DNA of 64,000 nt from JAOUEA01 sp963762075 (GCA_963762075.1 CAVXJC010000001.1:248001-312000), one strand, 5' to 3'. Shown: positions 51,835 to 60,959, counted from the first letter of the stretch. Program-made: numbers and translations. The notes: generated by a model from the letters alone, not told the origin.

Positions 51835-53118
51835 TCACACGATGTAGCGGGCGAGTGCGAACGAACCCTGGTTGCCTTCGCCCGCGCCGCCCACAACGAC
51901 GATCCGTCCATCGGCATCGGCCGCAGCGCCGTACGCGAAGGCGCCCCCATCGAAGAAGGTCGCGACCTTTCCGTGATCGCCGAACGTTCGGTCCAGGTGC
52001 CCGTCCCTGAGAAGCCCGATTAGCACGAAGCGGAAGACCGTCGGGTCACCGCCCTCGTGGGGACCCGCATACCCCGTGGCCACGATCCTCCCGTCGGGCT
52101 GGATGACGAGCCCGTTGGCACCCTGTTCGCCGCCGTCGACCTGCGTGCGCATCACGCCGTCGCCGTTGAACGAGCGATCGAGCCTGCCGTCGGCGCGGAA
52201 GCGCGCCAATCCGATGTTGAAGATGTCGAAGCTACCCGTCACGACGATCCGACCGTCGGGCTGCAGGGCGACCGCTCTCGCGAAGATGTTCCGGAGCGGG
52301 TTCCATGTGCCGAAATCGTGGTCGATCGTCCCGTTACCGCTGAAGGAGCGATCGAGACGCCCGTTCGGCAGGTAGCGCGCCATCGCGAATCCGGTGGTGT
52401 TGTATCCAGCGACGAGGATGCGCCCGTTCGGCTGGATGGCCACGGTCCGGGCGTTGGCTCCCTCGTATCGCGTCACGACCTTGCCGCCCTCACCGAACTT
52501 CGGATCGAGCGAGCCATCACGCCGATAACGCACCAGCTCGAAGCCCACCTGGCCGAAGCCGGCGGCCCCGACGGCGACGATCTTCCCATCGGGTTGGGTC
52601 GCCACGTCGAACGCGACATCGTCCCCCGCCGTAAAGTTCGTGCGGACGACGCCGTCACCGCCACCGAATGAATCGTCGAGCGCACCGCTCGGTCGATAGC
52701 GAACGACGGCGAACCGCCGCCAACTGTCCGAGCCCGCCACCACGATTCGCCCGTTCTCTTGGATCGCGACCGACCGGGCCTCGTCGCCGCCGCCTCCGGC
52801 GATCGCCGTCGTGACCATGCCCCCGTCGCCGAAGCTCGGATCGAGGGCGCCGTCCTCCTCGTAGCGCGTAAGCGCGAACTCGCCGGTCCCCGATGGCCCC
52901 GCAGCAGCGCCCACTGCCACGATCTTGCCGTCGGTCTGGATCGCTACCGCGGTGGCGAAGGAGCCGACCGGGAAGACGGTGGTGACGAGGCCGCCCTCGC
53001 CGAAGGCAACGTCGAGGTCACCCGCGGCCGCGAATGCCGGCGAGGAGCCGAACGTCACGACCAGGGCGAGCGACAACGCGATCGCGACCCCTACCTCGGA
53101 AGTGCCTCGATGTCGCAC
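51835..53118 (-). CDS. secreted delta-60 repeat protein
   Basis: A protein of 427 residues with a signal peptide (1-31) followed by at least seven delta-60 repeats. Each repeat has the form LDxSFG(G)xG-V-T followed by A-x-QxDGKIVVAG: LDVAFGEGGLVTTVF, LDPSFGDGGMVTT, LDDSFGGGDGVVRTNF, LDPKFGEGGKVVT, LDRSFSGNGTIDH, LDRSFNGDGVMRT and LDRTFGDHGKVATF. The repeat family (TIGR02608) folds as a beta-propeller. It is probably cell-surface or secreted. GTG start at 53118. Confidence 0.88.
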   Translation of the reverse strand: MRHRGTSEVGVAIALSLALVVTFGSSPAFAAAGDLDVAFGEGGLVTTVFPVGSFATAVAIQTDGKIVAVGAAAGPSGTGEFALTRYEEDGALDPSFGDGGMVTTAIAGGGGDEARSVAIQENGRIVVAGSDSWRRFAVVRYRPSGALDDSFGGGDGVVRTNFTAGDDVAFDVATQPDGKIVAVGAAGFGQVGFELVRYRRDGSLDPKFGEGGKVVTRYEGANARTVAIQPNGRILVAGYNTTGFAMARYLPNGRLDRSFSGNGTIDHDFGTWNPLRNIFARAVALQPDGRIVVTGSFDIFNIGLARFRADGRLDRSFNGDGVMRTQVDGGEQGANGLVIQPDGRIVATGYAGPHEGGDPTVFRFVLIGLLRDGHLDRTFGDHGKVATFFDGGAFAYGAAADADGRIVVVGGAGEGNQGSFALARYIV

Positions 53119-53262
53119 ATAGCCCCCTTATCACTCCCGAGCATAGGCGGAGCGTGCAGCAGTAACCGGGTCGTTCGACCTTTGAACCGGAGGGTTTCCC
53201 GACCGTCCCGACCTGATCCCACGAACGCACACCACCGTGCAGGCCGGATAAGCTCCTTGCCC

Positions 53263-53622
53263 GTGGAGAAACCGAGGAGCGTCGACGCCTACTTCACGAG
53301 CCTCGAGCCCGCGCGCCGCGCCCCGCTCCAGAAGCTCCGCGAGACGATCGCGGCCGCGGCTCCCCGAGCCGAAGAGGGCATCACCTACGGGATGCCGGGC
53401 TTCCTGGTCGACGGTCGTGGTCTGGTCGGCTACATGGCGTTCGACCGGCACTACAGCTTCTTCCCGATGAGTCCTGCCGCGGTGGACGCTCACCGCGACG
53501 AGCTCGGCGACCTCGTGACGGGAAAGGGAACGATCAGCTTCGAGTACGGCCGCCGTCTGCCGGTGACGCTCGTGAAGAAGGTCGTAAAGACGCGTCTCGC
53601 CGAGGTCGCCGGGAAGCCGTAG
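53263..53622 (+). CDS. DUF1801 (YdhG-like) protein
   Basis: A GTG start at 53263 gives 119 residues with the DUF1801 pattern: VDAYFTSLEPARRAPLQKL, EEGITYGMPGFLVDG, GYMAFDRHYSFFPM and a basic C-terminal helix (TLVKKVVKTRL). These small proteins resemble the frataxin-like iron-chaperone fold; function is not settled. The gene stands alone. Confidence 0.82.
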   Translation: MEKPRSVDAYFTSLEPARRAPLQKLRETIAAAAPRAEEGITYGMPGFLVDGRGLVGYMAFDRHYSFFPMSPAAVDAHRDELGDLVTGKGTISFEYGRRLPVTLVKKVVKTRLAEVAGKP

Positions 53623-53655
53623 ATGTGACCGGCGCGGACGACCCGGTCAGTTCAT

Positions 53656-53853
53656 GACCGCTCGGCCACCCTCCACGACGCGAGGGGAGCACCACTGCTC
53701 ATCCAGGGAGTCATGTTCGAGATCACGCCGAGTAAGGAGGCAGAGCTGCACATGTAGCACATGACTTACCACGAGGCGCTGACTGGCTTGCCGAACCGGC
53801 TCATGTTCGAGGAGCACGTCGAGCCCGGCCTCGCCATACTCGTCGTGACGGCC
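53656..53853 (+). pseudogene. relic of a PAS-GGDEF (diguanylate cyclase) gene
   Basis: A frame from about 53656 reads ARGAPLLIQGVMFEITPSKE, the typical C-terminal end of a PAS/PAC domain, then AELHM, an in-frame TAG at 53755-53757, and HMTYHEALTGLPNRLMFEE, the start of a GGDEF domain (consensus HDALTGLPNRxLF). After about 25 residues homology stops, so the GGDEF catalytic core and everything upstream of the PAC end are missing. It is a short remnant of a longer signalling gene, probably left by deletion. No downstream sequence up to 54054 is recognisable. Confidence 0.7.
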
Positions 53854-54054
53854 TCTTGGCAGCGGTGCAAGGGAAATCTGCCTCGACCCCGGAGAATATC
53901 GAGGCATCCAAGCCCCGTTCCGGTGGCAGGGAGATTCACCGCGTACCGGGCGTTCGAAAGGGCGACTACAGATCGACTACGACCTCAAGATGGTGGTCCT
54001 ATGCGGTCGGCCAAGTGACTCGACAGATGACACGCCGGATCCTACGCTCGGCGG

Positions 54055-54477
54055 ATGGGGCGCCTGGATGGACCCACGATCGCGGTCGAGCGACCCGAGG
54101 TCGAGGTCATGTTCCTTGCTGAGGTCGCAGACGAGCCACGTTCGATCCAGCGAGCGTGGCGGCACTTGGAGGACCGACTGGGGTCACTTCGTGGCCGGAG
54201 GTTCTTCGGGACTTTCGACGGACAGACGTATCGCGCATGCGTGCAGGTCAGGGAGGGCGATGATCCGGCTGACGAGGGATTCCACACTACGGTGCTCCCG
54301 GCGGGTCTCTACCTTCGGGCTCGCCTCAAGGACGAACCCGAGCGGCTCTATGGTCGGATACCGGACGCCTTCGCCGCGTTGGAGTCCGAGGGTCACCGCG
54401 ATGCGACCCGGCCTGGGATCGAGCACTACCGTCGTCTCGACGAAGTAGACCTCCTCCTCCCGGTCTTTCCGGCATGA
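54055..54477 (+). CDS. GyrI-like small-molecule-binding domain protein
   Basis: A 140-residue protein with the SHS2/GyrI-like layout: AWRHLEDRLGSLRGRRFFGTF, then YRACVQVREGDDP, PAGLYLRARLKDEPERL and a C-terminal strand PGIEHYRRLDEVDLLLPV. Stand-alone members bind small aromatic or drug-like molecules and relate to the effector domain of AraC/MerR-type regulators. It has no DNA-binding part. The start is supported only by frame; MEV-like later starts are possible. Confidence 0.72.
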   Translation: MGRLDGPTIAVERPEVEVMFLAEVADEPRSIQRAWRHLEDRLGSLRGRRFFGTFDGQTYRACVQVREGDDPADEGFHTTVLPAGLYLRARLKDEPERLYGRIPDAFAALESEGHRDATRPGIEHYRRLDEVDLLLPVFPA

Positions 54478-54709
54478 CGGCCAGACGCTGATGCCGTCGA
54501 CCGCCGCAACGACCTTCGCAAACTCCTTAATGGCCACATCCGGGACGATCTCAGGAGCCGGGCGGGCTGCACCGTGCCGGCTGCCCGGTCGTTTAACGGT
54601 TCAACGGGACTTCATCATTGAACTCGGTTATTGAGCAAAGAGCCCTTCTGCAGAAAGCGGAGTGTGAATCTCGCAGTCCACGCCTGGGTTGACCTGCAAG
54701 ACTGCCTGC

Positions 54710-55540
54710 GTGAGCCTGATCGAGCGAGGGCCTCGCGATCACGATGCCGTCATCGAGAGATTCGTGGGGCTGTGTTCGGCTGACGAGCGGATCGTCGCTG
54801 CCTTCCTCGGAGGGTCCCACGCCAGGGGGGAGGCGGACGAGTACTCGGATCTCGACCTCTGCCTCATCACCGCGGATGAGGCCTTCGAGGAGGTCGTGGC
54901 CGGGGGTGCGGCCATCGTCGAGCAGCTGGGTGAGACGCTCTTCCTGGAGAACTTCGGCCTGGAGAACATGGTGTTCTTCATCCTGGCCGATGGCACCGAG
55001 GCTGAGCTCTTCATCGGGCGCAGGAGCGGGCTGCACGAGATCCATGATGTTGGGCCGTATCGACCTCTCCTGGACAAGAGCGGGGTCCTCGCTGGCGTGG
55101 AGTTTCCCTGGCGCGAACCTGATCGCGCCGAACAGATGGAAGCGCTCCGCCGCTTGCTGTATTGGTTCTGGCACGATCTGTCGCACTTCATCGCAGCGGT
55201 CGGACGCGGGCAACTCTGGTGGGCCTACGGCCAACTCGAGGCGCTGCGTAGTTCGTGCGTGAACCTCATCCGGATCGAACAGAACGTCGAGGCTCAAGAA
55301 GAAGAGCCGTACGAGAAGCTGGATCAGACGATCGCGACGACGCCGCTGTCTCCTCTGCTGACGACCTTCTGTCCGATGGAGAAGAGCGCCATGCTCCGAG
55401 CCGTTGGCGAGATCGTGAACGTCTACCGGCAACGAGCCCCCATCGTGGCCTCAGTGTACGGATTGACCTACCCCACCGAGCTCGAACGGCTGATGTGCAA
55501 CCGCCTCGACAAGCTGGCCCAGGACGCACGCGGACTCTGA
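54710..55540 (+). CDS. nucleotidyltransferase-domain protein (aminoglycoside adenylyltransferase-like)
   Basis: I choose the GTG at 54710 rather than a TTG at 54689. The 276-residue protein has the polymerase-beta-type motif FLGGSHARGEADEYSDLDL (32-50) with metal-binding Asp47 and Asp49, and a C-terminal helical region (about 140-270) with YWFWHDLSHF as in streptomycin adenylyltransferase-like proteins. It may adenylylate a small molecule or a protein. The chance that it confers drug resistance is unknown. Confidence 0.78.
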   Translation: MSLIERGPRDHDAVIERFVGLCSADERIVAAFLGGSHARGEADEYSDLDLCLITADEAFEEVVAGGAAIVEQLGETLFLENFGLENMVFFILADGTEAELFIGRRSGLHEIHDVGPYRPLLDKSGVLAGVEFPWREPDRAEQMEALRRLLYWFWHDLSHFIAAVGRGQLWWAYGQLEALRSSCVNLIRIEQNVEAQEEEPYEKLDQTIATTPLSPLLTTFCPMEKSAMLRAVGEIVNVYRQRAPIVASVYGLTYPTELERLMCNRLDKLAQDARGL

Positions 55541-55640
55541 CGGCTTCGACAAGAGCGAGTCCGGGCCTTGCCGTCTGGGCGATGGATCCTGAACAACAGG
55601 GGTCAGCTGAGCCCTCTCGAACCTTGCGTTGCGGCGAGTC

Positions 55641-55934
55641 TCAGCTCGTCGCCCTATCGTCGGCGGGCTCGGCAGGGGCGTCTTCGGGCGTGCGATCTTC
55701 GTCGGGTTCCACTTCCGGTCCGTCCGGATCTGCGTGGCCATCGTTCCCCGGCCCGTCGGAGGTCACCGAGCCCGGTGATGCTAGACGCTCGATCTGCTCA
55801 GCGAGCTGACTGATCATGCCCGCCAGCACCCGGATGTGGTCTGCACCGTCCGGGTAGTCGCCATTGGCCAATCGCTCTGCTGTCTCCTTGGTCTTCTTTG
55901 CTTCGGCTTGTATCGCCTGAGACTGGCTTCGCAC
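55641..55934 (-). CDS. small acidic coiled-coil protein
   Basis: A GTG start with GAGGAGGAG about 6 bases upstream gives 97 residues. The N-terminal half is a helix (AIQAEAKKTKETAERLANG, then VLAGMISQLAEQIERL) and the C-terminal half is disordered and very acidic (DGPEVEPDEDRTPED). No family is recognised. It lies about 45 bases before the SRPBCC copy 2 gene's end on the same strand. Confidence 0.55.
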   Translation of the reverse strand: MRSQSQAIQAEAKKTKETAERLANGDYPDGADHIRVLAGMISQLAEQIERLASPGSVTSDGPGNDGHADPDGPEVEPDEDRTPEDAPAEPADDRATS

Positions 55935-55980
55935 GTTGCTCCTCCTCGCTCATCGCGGCGAGTGGCGGTTCCTCTCGCGC

Positions 55981-56460
55981 CTACGCCTGGTCTCCCCCGT
56001 GGATCTCCCCGCGCCATTCACCGGTTTCACGCCCTCGGGCCTCGAGGAATTCCTTGAAGTTCTGCATGTCGCGTTCCACCCTGCGCCGGACGAAGCCCAG
56101 CTTGTCCGCGACCCCTTCCACGGCTCCTTGCGGCTCATAGTCGAGAGCGAGGGTGACTCTGGTCTTTGCTCCGCCATCGGCCTCCTCGAAGACCAGACGG
56201 CCTCGATTGTCAGGGTCGCCGAACCCGAGCCAGTCGATCTCTTGGTCGGGTACCTGCCGAGTGATCTCGGAATCCCAGGTCTTGGTCCTGCCGCCGACCT
56301 TCGCCACCCAATGGAGACGCTTGTCGTCAAGCTGCGTGACGGACTCCACGCCGTCCATGAACCGTGGGAAGTCCTCGAACTGGGTCCACTGGTTATAGGT
56401 CGTGCGTAAAGGAGCGTCGACTTCGACCGTGTGCGCCAACGTTTCCATCTGTCGATCCAT
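55981..56460 (-). CDS. SRPBCC-family (polyketide cyclase/START-like) protein, copy 2
   Basis: A protein of 159 residues (an ATG four codons in is an alternative start) that shares YNQWTQFEDFPRFMDGVE and the overall architecture with the protein at 13932. Strands such as LHWVAKVGGRTKTWDSEI and a C-terminal NFKEFLEARGRETGEWRGE helix match copy 1's FKEMIETQGHETGAWRGE. GGGAGG before the ATG supports the start. A lipid or hydrophobic-ligand binding or stress role is inferred from the fold. Confidence 0.86.
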   Translation of the reverse strand: MDRQMETLAHTVEVDAPLRTTYNQWTQFEDFPRFMDGVESVTQLDDKRLHWVAKVGGRTKTWDSEITRQVPDQEIDWLGFGDPDNRGRLVFEEADGGAKTRVTLALDYEPQGAVEGVADKLGFVRRRVERDMQNFKEFLEARGRETGEWRGEIHGGDQA

Positions 56461-56569
56461 CCCGCCTCCCTTCGTCCGGCCGCGGTTCCCTTACCCGGAA
56501 GTGGGAGATCCATGCCGCAACGTGGCCCGCCTCCTGCTTTCGTACGCGCTGGCGCCGATCTAACCCGCC

Positions 56570-57091
56570 TCACCGTTCCAGGGTCGGTCTCCGCGCGTCA
56601 TCTGAGTGCGCCAGCAGCTGCCCCAAAAGGACGAGCGCTGCCCCTAGCGCCAAGAACCCCAGGTCCCACGCGAACTCGTCGGGGCCGGATCGCACGTGAT
56701 GGATCTCCAGGATGTGGTGATCCACGATCCCCTCGACCAAGTTGAATAGCCCCCACCCAGTTAGGATCCACCCGGCGAGGTGGCGGGAGGACGTCGGCAA
56801 GGTCCCGGCAGGTGCCTTCGTCGCCAGGAGGATCAATCCAGTAGCGAGGATCGCGTACGTCGCGGCGTGGAACAGGCCGTCCCAAAGAGTATTCATCTCG
56901 AGGCCCTCGAGGGTGGTGGCGGGATAGCTCCCCTGGGAGCTAAGCATGTGGTGCCACTGGAGTATCTGGTGAAGCATGATCCCATCGAAGAGCCCACCCA
57001 GTCCTATACCCAGCAGAAGGCCCGGTAGGACGACGGCGCGCATCGTTGGATTGGCAGCTTTGGGCGTTCCCGTACCCGGACGTGCCTCCAC
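56570..57091 (-). CDS. DUF2243 integral membrane protein
   Basis: A GTG start at 57091 gives 173 residues (an ATG 16 codons later is plausible). Four membrane spans are predicted, with FDGIMLHQILQWHHML near residue 40 and VEGIVDHHILEIHHV near 120; these paired His-rich segments are diagnostic of DUF2243. The histidines suggest metal or heme binding, but function is unknown. Confidence 0.85.
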   Translation of the reverse strand: MEARPGTGTPKAANPTMRAVVLPGLLLGIGLGGLFDGIMLHQILQWHHMLSSQGSYPATTLEGLEMNTLWDGLFHAATYAILATGLILLATKAPAGTLPTSSRHLAGWILTGWGLFNLVEGIVDHHILEIHHVRSGPDEFAWDLGFLALGAALVLLGQLLAHSDDARRPTLER

Positions 57092-57265
57092 CCCATCTGA
57101 CTACCGCGTGCCCTAGTTCTCAAAACAAGGACGAGGCAGCATGCCATTCGACTGCTGAGACCCGTGCTCAGCAGCAAGAACGAATGTCCTGCTTTTCCAG
57201 GCCTCAGGTTTCGCCTCGGCACGCCGGGGTACGAGGTCGGTTCACTAGAAAGGGCGAGGCTGAGG

Positions 57266-57637
57266 ATGATCGATGAAGCGGCTGACAAGAGCGATGTAAG
57301 CGCGCAGGAGGATCCGATCGTGCACGTCCCCACAGAGCTGCTGGTGACCGAGCGCGACACCGATCGGAGTGGGCACCCGCGTCCATTCGAGTGCGACCAC
57401 ATTATTGATGCAGGGTCGCCGCAGGACAATGACTACCCGGGACGCGATGAGACGACCGGAGGAGGGGATCCGTCAGACCCTGTGCGGAGCCTGCCTCAGG
57501 AACACGCCGACGGCCTCGGGGAAGCTGCAGATCAGGTCAAGAATCGCACTGACAAGATCCAGGGGAACCTAGATGCGTCGCCGCTTGCTCAGCTGTGCGG
57601 TCCTCATATCCTCGATAGTGCCGGCTTGCACGGGTGA
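57266..57637 (+). CDS. hypothetical acidic protein
   Basis: The ATG at 57266 gives 123 residues with no membrane segment: MIDEAADKSDVSAQEDPIVH, a DNDYPGRDETTGGGDPSDP stretch and QVKNRTDKIQGNLD near the end. It is polar and probably disordered. Its 3' end overlaps a possible lipoprotein gene by 65 bases. I do not recognise a family; the frame could be a decayed gene. Confidence 0.4.
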   Translation: MIDEAADKSDVSAQEDPIVHVPTELLVTERDTDRSGHPRPFECDHIIDAGSPQDNDYPGRDETTGGGDPSDPVRSLPQEHADGLGEAADQVKNRTDKIQGNLDASPLAQLCGPHILDSAGLHG

Positions 57638-57863
57638 CCCGGCCAGTGGGCCAGCCGAAACCTCCGTCGAGATGGTTTCTACGAGTCCGACCCTCGTTGA
57701 CCCGACTCATGCTGATCCTTCTGAAAGCGCAGGCGAACTGACGGTCGAAGAATGGTGTGAGCGCTTGGCAGACGTCGCCGAGGACGAGGAAGAGCCCTCG
57801 AGATCTACCGCGAGGGACGATCCCTCTCTGTGCCTGCTCTGGCCAAGGCTGCTGATGTGTTGA
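57573..57863 (+). CDS. possible small lipoprotein
   Basis: An ATG after AGGGGAACC gives 96 residues starting with a signal peptide and a weak lipobox (LLSCAVLISSIVPACTG; Cys19). The following part is Ser/Thr/Glu-rich (VEEWCERLADVAEDEEEP). The last 20 residues are of different character (RSTARDDPSLCLLWPRLLMC), so a frame error near 57800 is possible. It overlaps the previous frame, and at most one of the two may be expressed. Confidence 0.45.
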   Translation: MRRRLLSCAVLISSIVPACTGDPASGPAETSVEMVSTSPTLVDPTHADPSESAGELTVEEWCERLADVAEDEEEPSRSTARDDPSLCLLWPRLLMC

Positions 57864-58060
57864 TTTCGGGAGACGAGTCGGAACAGCAGGTATTGAGGGC
57901 AAGCCGACTCGTCCGACGAAATTGCCGCACAGAAGGGGTTCGCATCTCGAGCGAGTAGAGGTGGCTTCTCAGATCCGGCCGATCGGACGACGTGGGGCCG
58001 TCACTCGACGGTCGGGGTCGTCTCCATCCCATGGGTCCGGGGTGAGGGGAGGCCGGATCG

Positions 58061-59886
58061 CTAACGTGTTCCGGAAGGAGCTTGTAGCGACCTTCGCTCG
58101 CGCAACACGAAGGCTGTGTTGATGAGCGCGAGGTGAGTGAAGGCTTGTGGGAAGTTGCCGAGCTGGCGCTGAGAACGGGGATCCCATTCCTCCGCGTACA
58201 GACCGAGTTCGGAGCGCAGGTCGAGCAGCCGCTCGAACAGCTCTCGAGCGCGATCGAGCTCTCCTATCGACGCAAGCGCCTCGGCGAACCAGAACGAGCA
58301 GGGCAAGAAGACCCCTTCCTCAGAGGGGATGCCATCGATGGCTCCGTCGAGGCGAGGGCGATATCGCGTGACGAGGCCGTCCGCCATCAGATCTCGCTCG
58401 ATCGCTGCGACCGTCGCCACGTATCGCTCGTCGGTCGCAGGCAGGAAACCCACCGTCTGCATGAGCAGGACGCTCGCATCGAGGTCGTCGGACCCGTAGC
58501 TCTGGGTAAAGGCCTGTCGCTCGTCGCTCCACGCCTGTCGGAGCACCTCATCGTGGATCTCCCCTCGGAGCTGCTTCCATCTCTCGACAGGGCCGTCCCG
58601 GCCGAACTCTTCCTGGGCGCGTACAGCTCTATCGAAAGCGACCCACGCCATCACCTTGGAATGGGTGAAGTGGCGCTTCGGACCTCGCACCTCCCAGATG
58701 CCATGGTCGGGGAGTCTCCATCCGTCCTCCAACCACTCCAACAGCTTGAGGCACAACGCCCAGGCGAAATCGTCGGGCGCCGCGCCCTGCACCCGTGTCT
58801 GATACAGAGCGTCGAGGACTTCGCCGTAGACATCGAGCTGCACCTGACTCGATGCTGCGTTGCCGATCCGAACGGGAGTGGATCCTTCGTAACCGGCAAG
58901 CCAATCGAGCTCTCGTTCCTCGAGCCGGCGCTCGCCCGCGAGCCCGTACACCACCTGTAGGTCCGCGGGGTCACCGGCGACGGCTCGGAGCAACCATTGA
59001 CGCCACATCACGGCCTCCGACCGTGCTCCCGAGCGAAGCATCGCGAGCAGCGTCAGCGTGGCGTCGCGCAGCCAGCAGTAGCGGTAGTCCCAGTTGCGTA
59101 CATCGCCGGGGAGCTCGGGCAATGAAGTAGTGGGAGCGGCGACGATGCCGCCGGTGGGCTCGAACGTCATCGCCTTCAATATCAGGAGCGACGAGCGGAT
59201 CTCCTCGTGGTAGTCGCCATCGCTGACGCACTTCCCCGCCCAGTTCAGCCAGTAGTCCTCGGTCTCTCGCAGCGCCGACCTCCGGATCGGTGGCGTCGGG
59301 GATCGGCAGATGCGACGGGTACCAGGTCAACACGAACGGGATCCGCTCGCCGGCCTGGGCGGCGAAACGAGCGACCGTGGTCATACCTTCGCCGTGCGTA
59401 TCGACGGGGGTGCGCAGGCACAGGGCGTCAGGGCCGGCGACCGCGATCAGAGCCTCGTCTACCCGTCGGACCCACGGCACGATGCGGCCATAGTCGAAGC
59501 GGATCGTGAGCTCCATCTGCATCGGCACGACGCCGCTCAGGCCCTCGACGATGCGCACGATGTCGGGCGCCTCGCCGCGCGGCGGCATGAAGTCGATGGT
59601 CCGGATCGATCCGCTCGCCGTCTCCAATAGTCGATTCCAGGATCAGCGTGTCGTGTCGGTACCGTCGGGTGACGACCTGGAACGGCTCGACGGGCGCAAG
59701 CAGCCACCGTCCGTTGTCGGCGTCTCCGAGCAACGCTGCGAAGCTCGCGCCGGAATCGAACCGCGGGAAGCAGCACCAGTCGACCGAGCCGTCGCGGCCG
59801 ACGAGCGCTGCGGTCTGGAGATCACCGATGAGGCCGTAGTCCTCGATGCGCTTGCTTGGGAAATGGTCGCCGGGCGCGGTCTGCAA
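58061..59886 (-). pseudogene. glycoside hydrolase family 15 (glucoamylase/trehalase-like) protein, two frameshifts
   Basis: A TTG at 59886, 9 bases after AGGAGG, starts the protein (KRIEDYGLIGDLQTAALVGR). Homology moves to a second frame at the CC at 59624-59625 (ETASGSIRTIDFMPPR) and to a third at the CC at 59279-59280 (ALRETEDYWLNWAG), which then runs to the stop at 58061 with NWDYRYCWLRDA and HGIWEVRGPKRHFTHSK (catalytic Glu region). Each shift equals one extra base. The corrected protein would be about 608 residues, the usual length of the actinobacterial GH15 trehalase/glucoamylase group. Sequencing error is the probable cause. Substrate may be trehalose or a malto-oligosaccharide. Confidence 0.82.
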
Positions 59887-59921
59887 TCGCCTGTTCCTCC
59901 TCTTGACCAAGCGTGCACCGG

Positions 59922-60617
59922 TTAGATCGAGCCGAGGTCAGCAGTGATCGCATCCGGATGAAGCGAGCGGGCGAAATCGAGGTCGTCGGAATCCTTCACG
60001 TCCCAGATGTTCACTCGCCACCCCAGGCCATCCAGGATCGGCACTAGCGTCGAGACTCCTTCTTCGCACACCCCGATGCACAGCCAGTTCAGCCCCCATG
60101 TACGCAGCACATCGAGGATCGGCAGAGCGCCGTCGGGCATGACGAGCAGGTACGGGGTGATCGTATCGAGCGGACAGGAGCATCGAGCTCCCGGACGGGT
60201 CTCCGCGATCCGACGAAAACCCGCCTCCGCCGGAACTTCTACCGTTGCGTTGAACCACAGATCCTCATCTGGGAAACCTGTCACGCCGGCGGTCCGAAGG
60301 GCTTCCTCCAAGACCGGACCGCCCTCCTTCAGATCGATCTTCGCTCGCCGGCGAGCGGACCGGAGGATTTCCATCCACGATGTGAGATCCATGGAGGCAC
60401 TGCCCGCGTCACCTTCGAGAGGGTCATGGCTCACTCGCACAACGCCCGAGGGATCCATACGGGCGTCGCATTCTGCCCACTCGACGTCCGACTTCAAGAA
60501 TGCCTCGATCTCCGAAGAGGTGTTCGCGCGGTGCCATATCAGCTCGATCGAGCCGGACCTGGGACCCCATGATCGCCCAGGATTTGGATCCTCGTCGACT
60601 CGGTGGCCATCACTCAT
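59922..60617 (-). CDS. FAM151/menorin-like (DUF2181) TIM-barrel protein
   Basis: A 231-residue protein related to the glycerophosphodiester phosphodiesterase-like FAM151 family: IWHRANTSSEIEAFL (27-41), WAECDARMDPSGVVRVSHDP (about 47-66) and KIDLKEGGPVLEEAL. A GDPD-type active-site Glu/Asp/His set may be represented by ECDAR and SHDP. Activity is uncertain. The stop is about 35 bases upstream of the GH15 start, so co-transcription is likely. Confidence 0.7.
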   Translation of the reverse strand: MSDGHRVDEDPNPGRSWGPRSGSIELIWHRANTSSEIEAFLKSDVEWAECDARMDPSGVVRVSHDPLEGDAGSASMDLTSWMEILRSARRRAKIDLKEGGPVLEEALRTAGVTGFPDEDLWFNATVEVPAEAGFRRIAETRPGARCSCPLDTITPYLLVMPDGALPILDVLRTWGLNWLCIGVCEEGVSTLVPILDGLGWRVNIWDVKDSDDLDFARSLHPDAITADLGSI

Positions 60618-60776
60618 GAGGGAAGCCCATCCACGCCTAAACGGCCAGGGCGGAGGGCCGGCTCAAGCCGAAGGCCACTCTCGCGGAGTCGCCTCTTCAT
60701 GGGCATTTCCTGCGAGCCACGCGGAATCATCACTTGGATAGCCCTGGCGCCGGTGACTCCGTCTGTGGGTCGCTGA

Positions 60777-60947
60777 TCACCCCGAGCGGCCGGAACCAAA
60801 CACACCCAACCTGTTACCCAATGATCGCTCCGCGTCCTCGACTTGCTCGTCATCATCCCCTTGGGGATCTTCAGAGGAAAGCCCCCCGTCTGGTGGCTCT
60901 TCGGGAGGGAGATCGTCGGGCCCCTCGGGTGGCACCTTCTCCGTCAT
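60777..60947 (-). CDS. very small acidic protein
   Basis: A frame of 56 codons from an ATG at 60947 with AGAGGAG 6 bases upstream. The product is Pro/Glu/Asp-rich (VPPEGPDDLPPEEPPDGG, DPQGDDDEQVEDAER) and resembles in composition the small protein at 61606. No structured domain is expected. Its start lies only 12 bases after the end of the DUF2188 gene, so the two are probably in one operon. Confidence 0.5.
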   Translation of the reverse strand: MTEKVPPEGPDDLPPEEPPDGGLSSEDPQGDDDEQVEDAERSLGNRLGVFGSGRSG

Positions 60948-60959
60948 AGCTCGCTCCTC

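Noticed and set aside
54184..54537. Minus-strand frame starting AIKEFAKVVAAVDGISVW
   Set aside because: Antisense to the GyrI-like gene, which has clear family features; the attractive N terminus is not backed by a motif.
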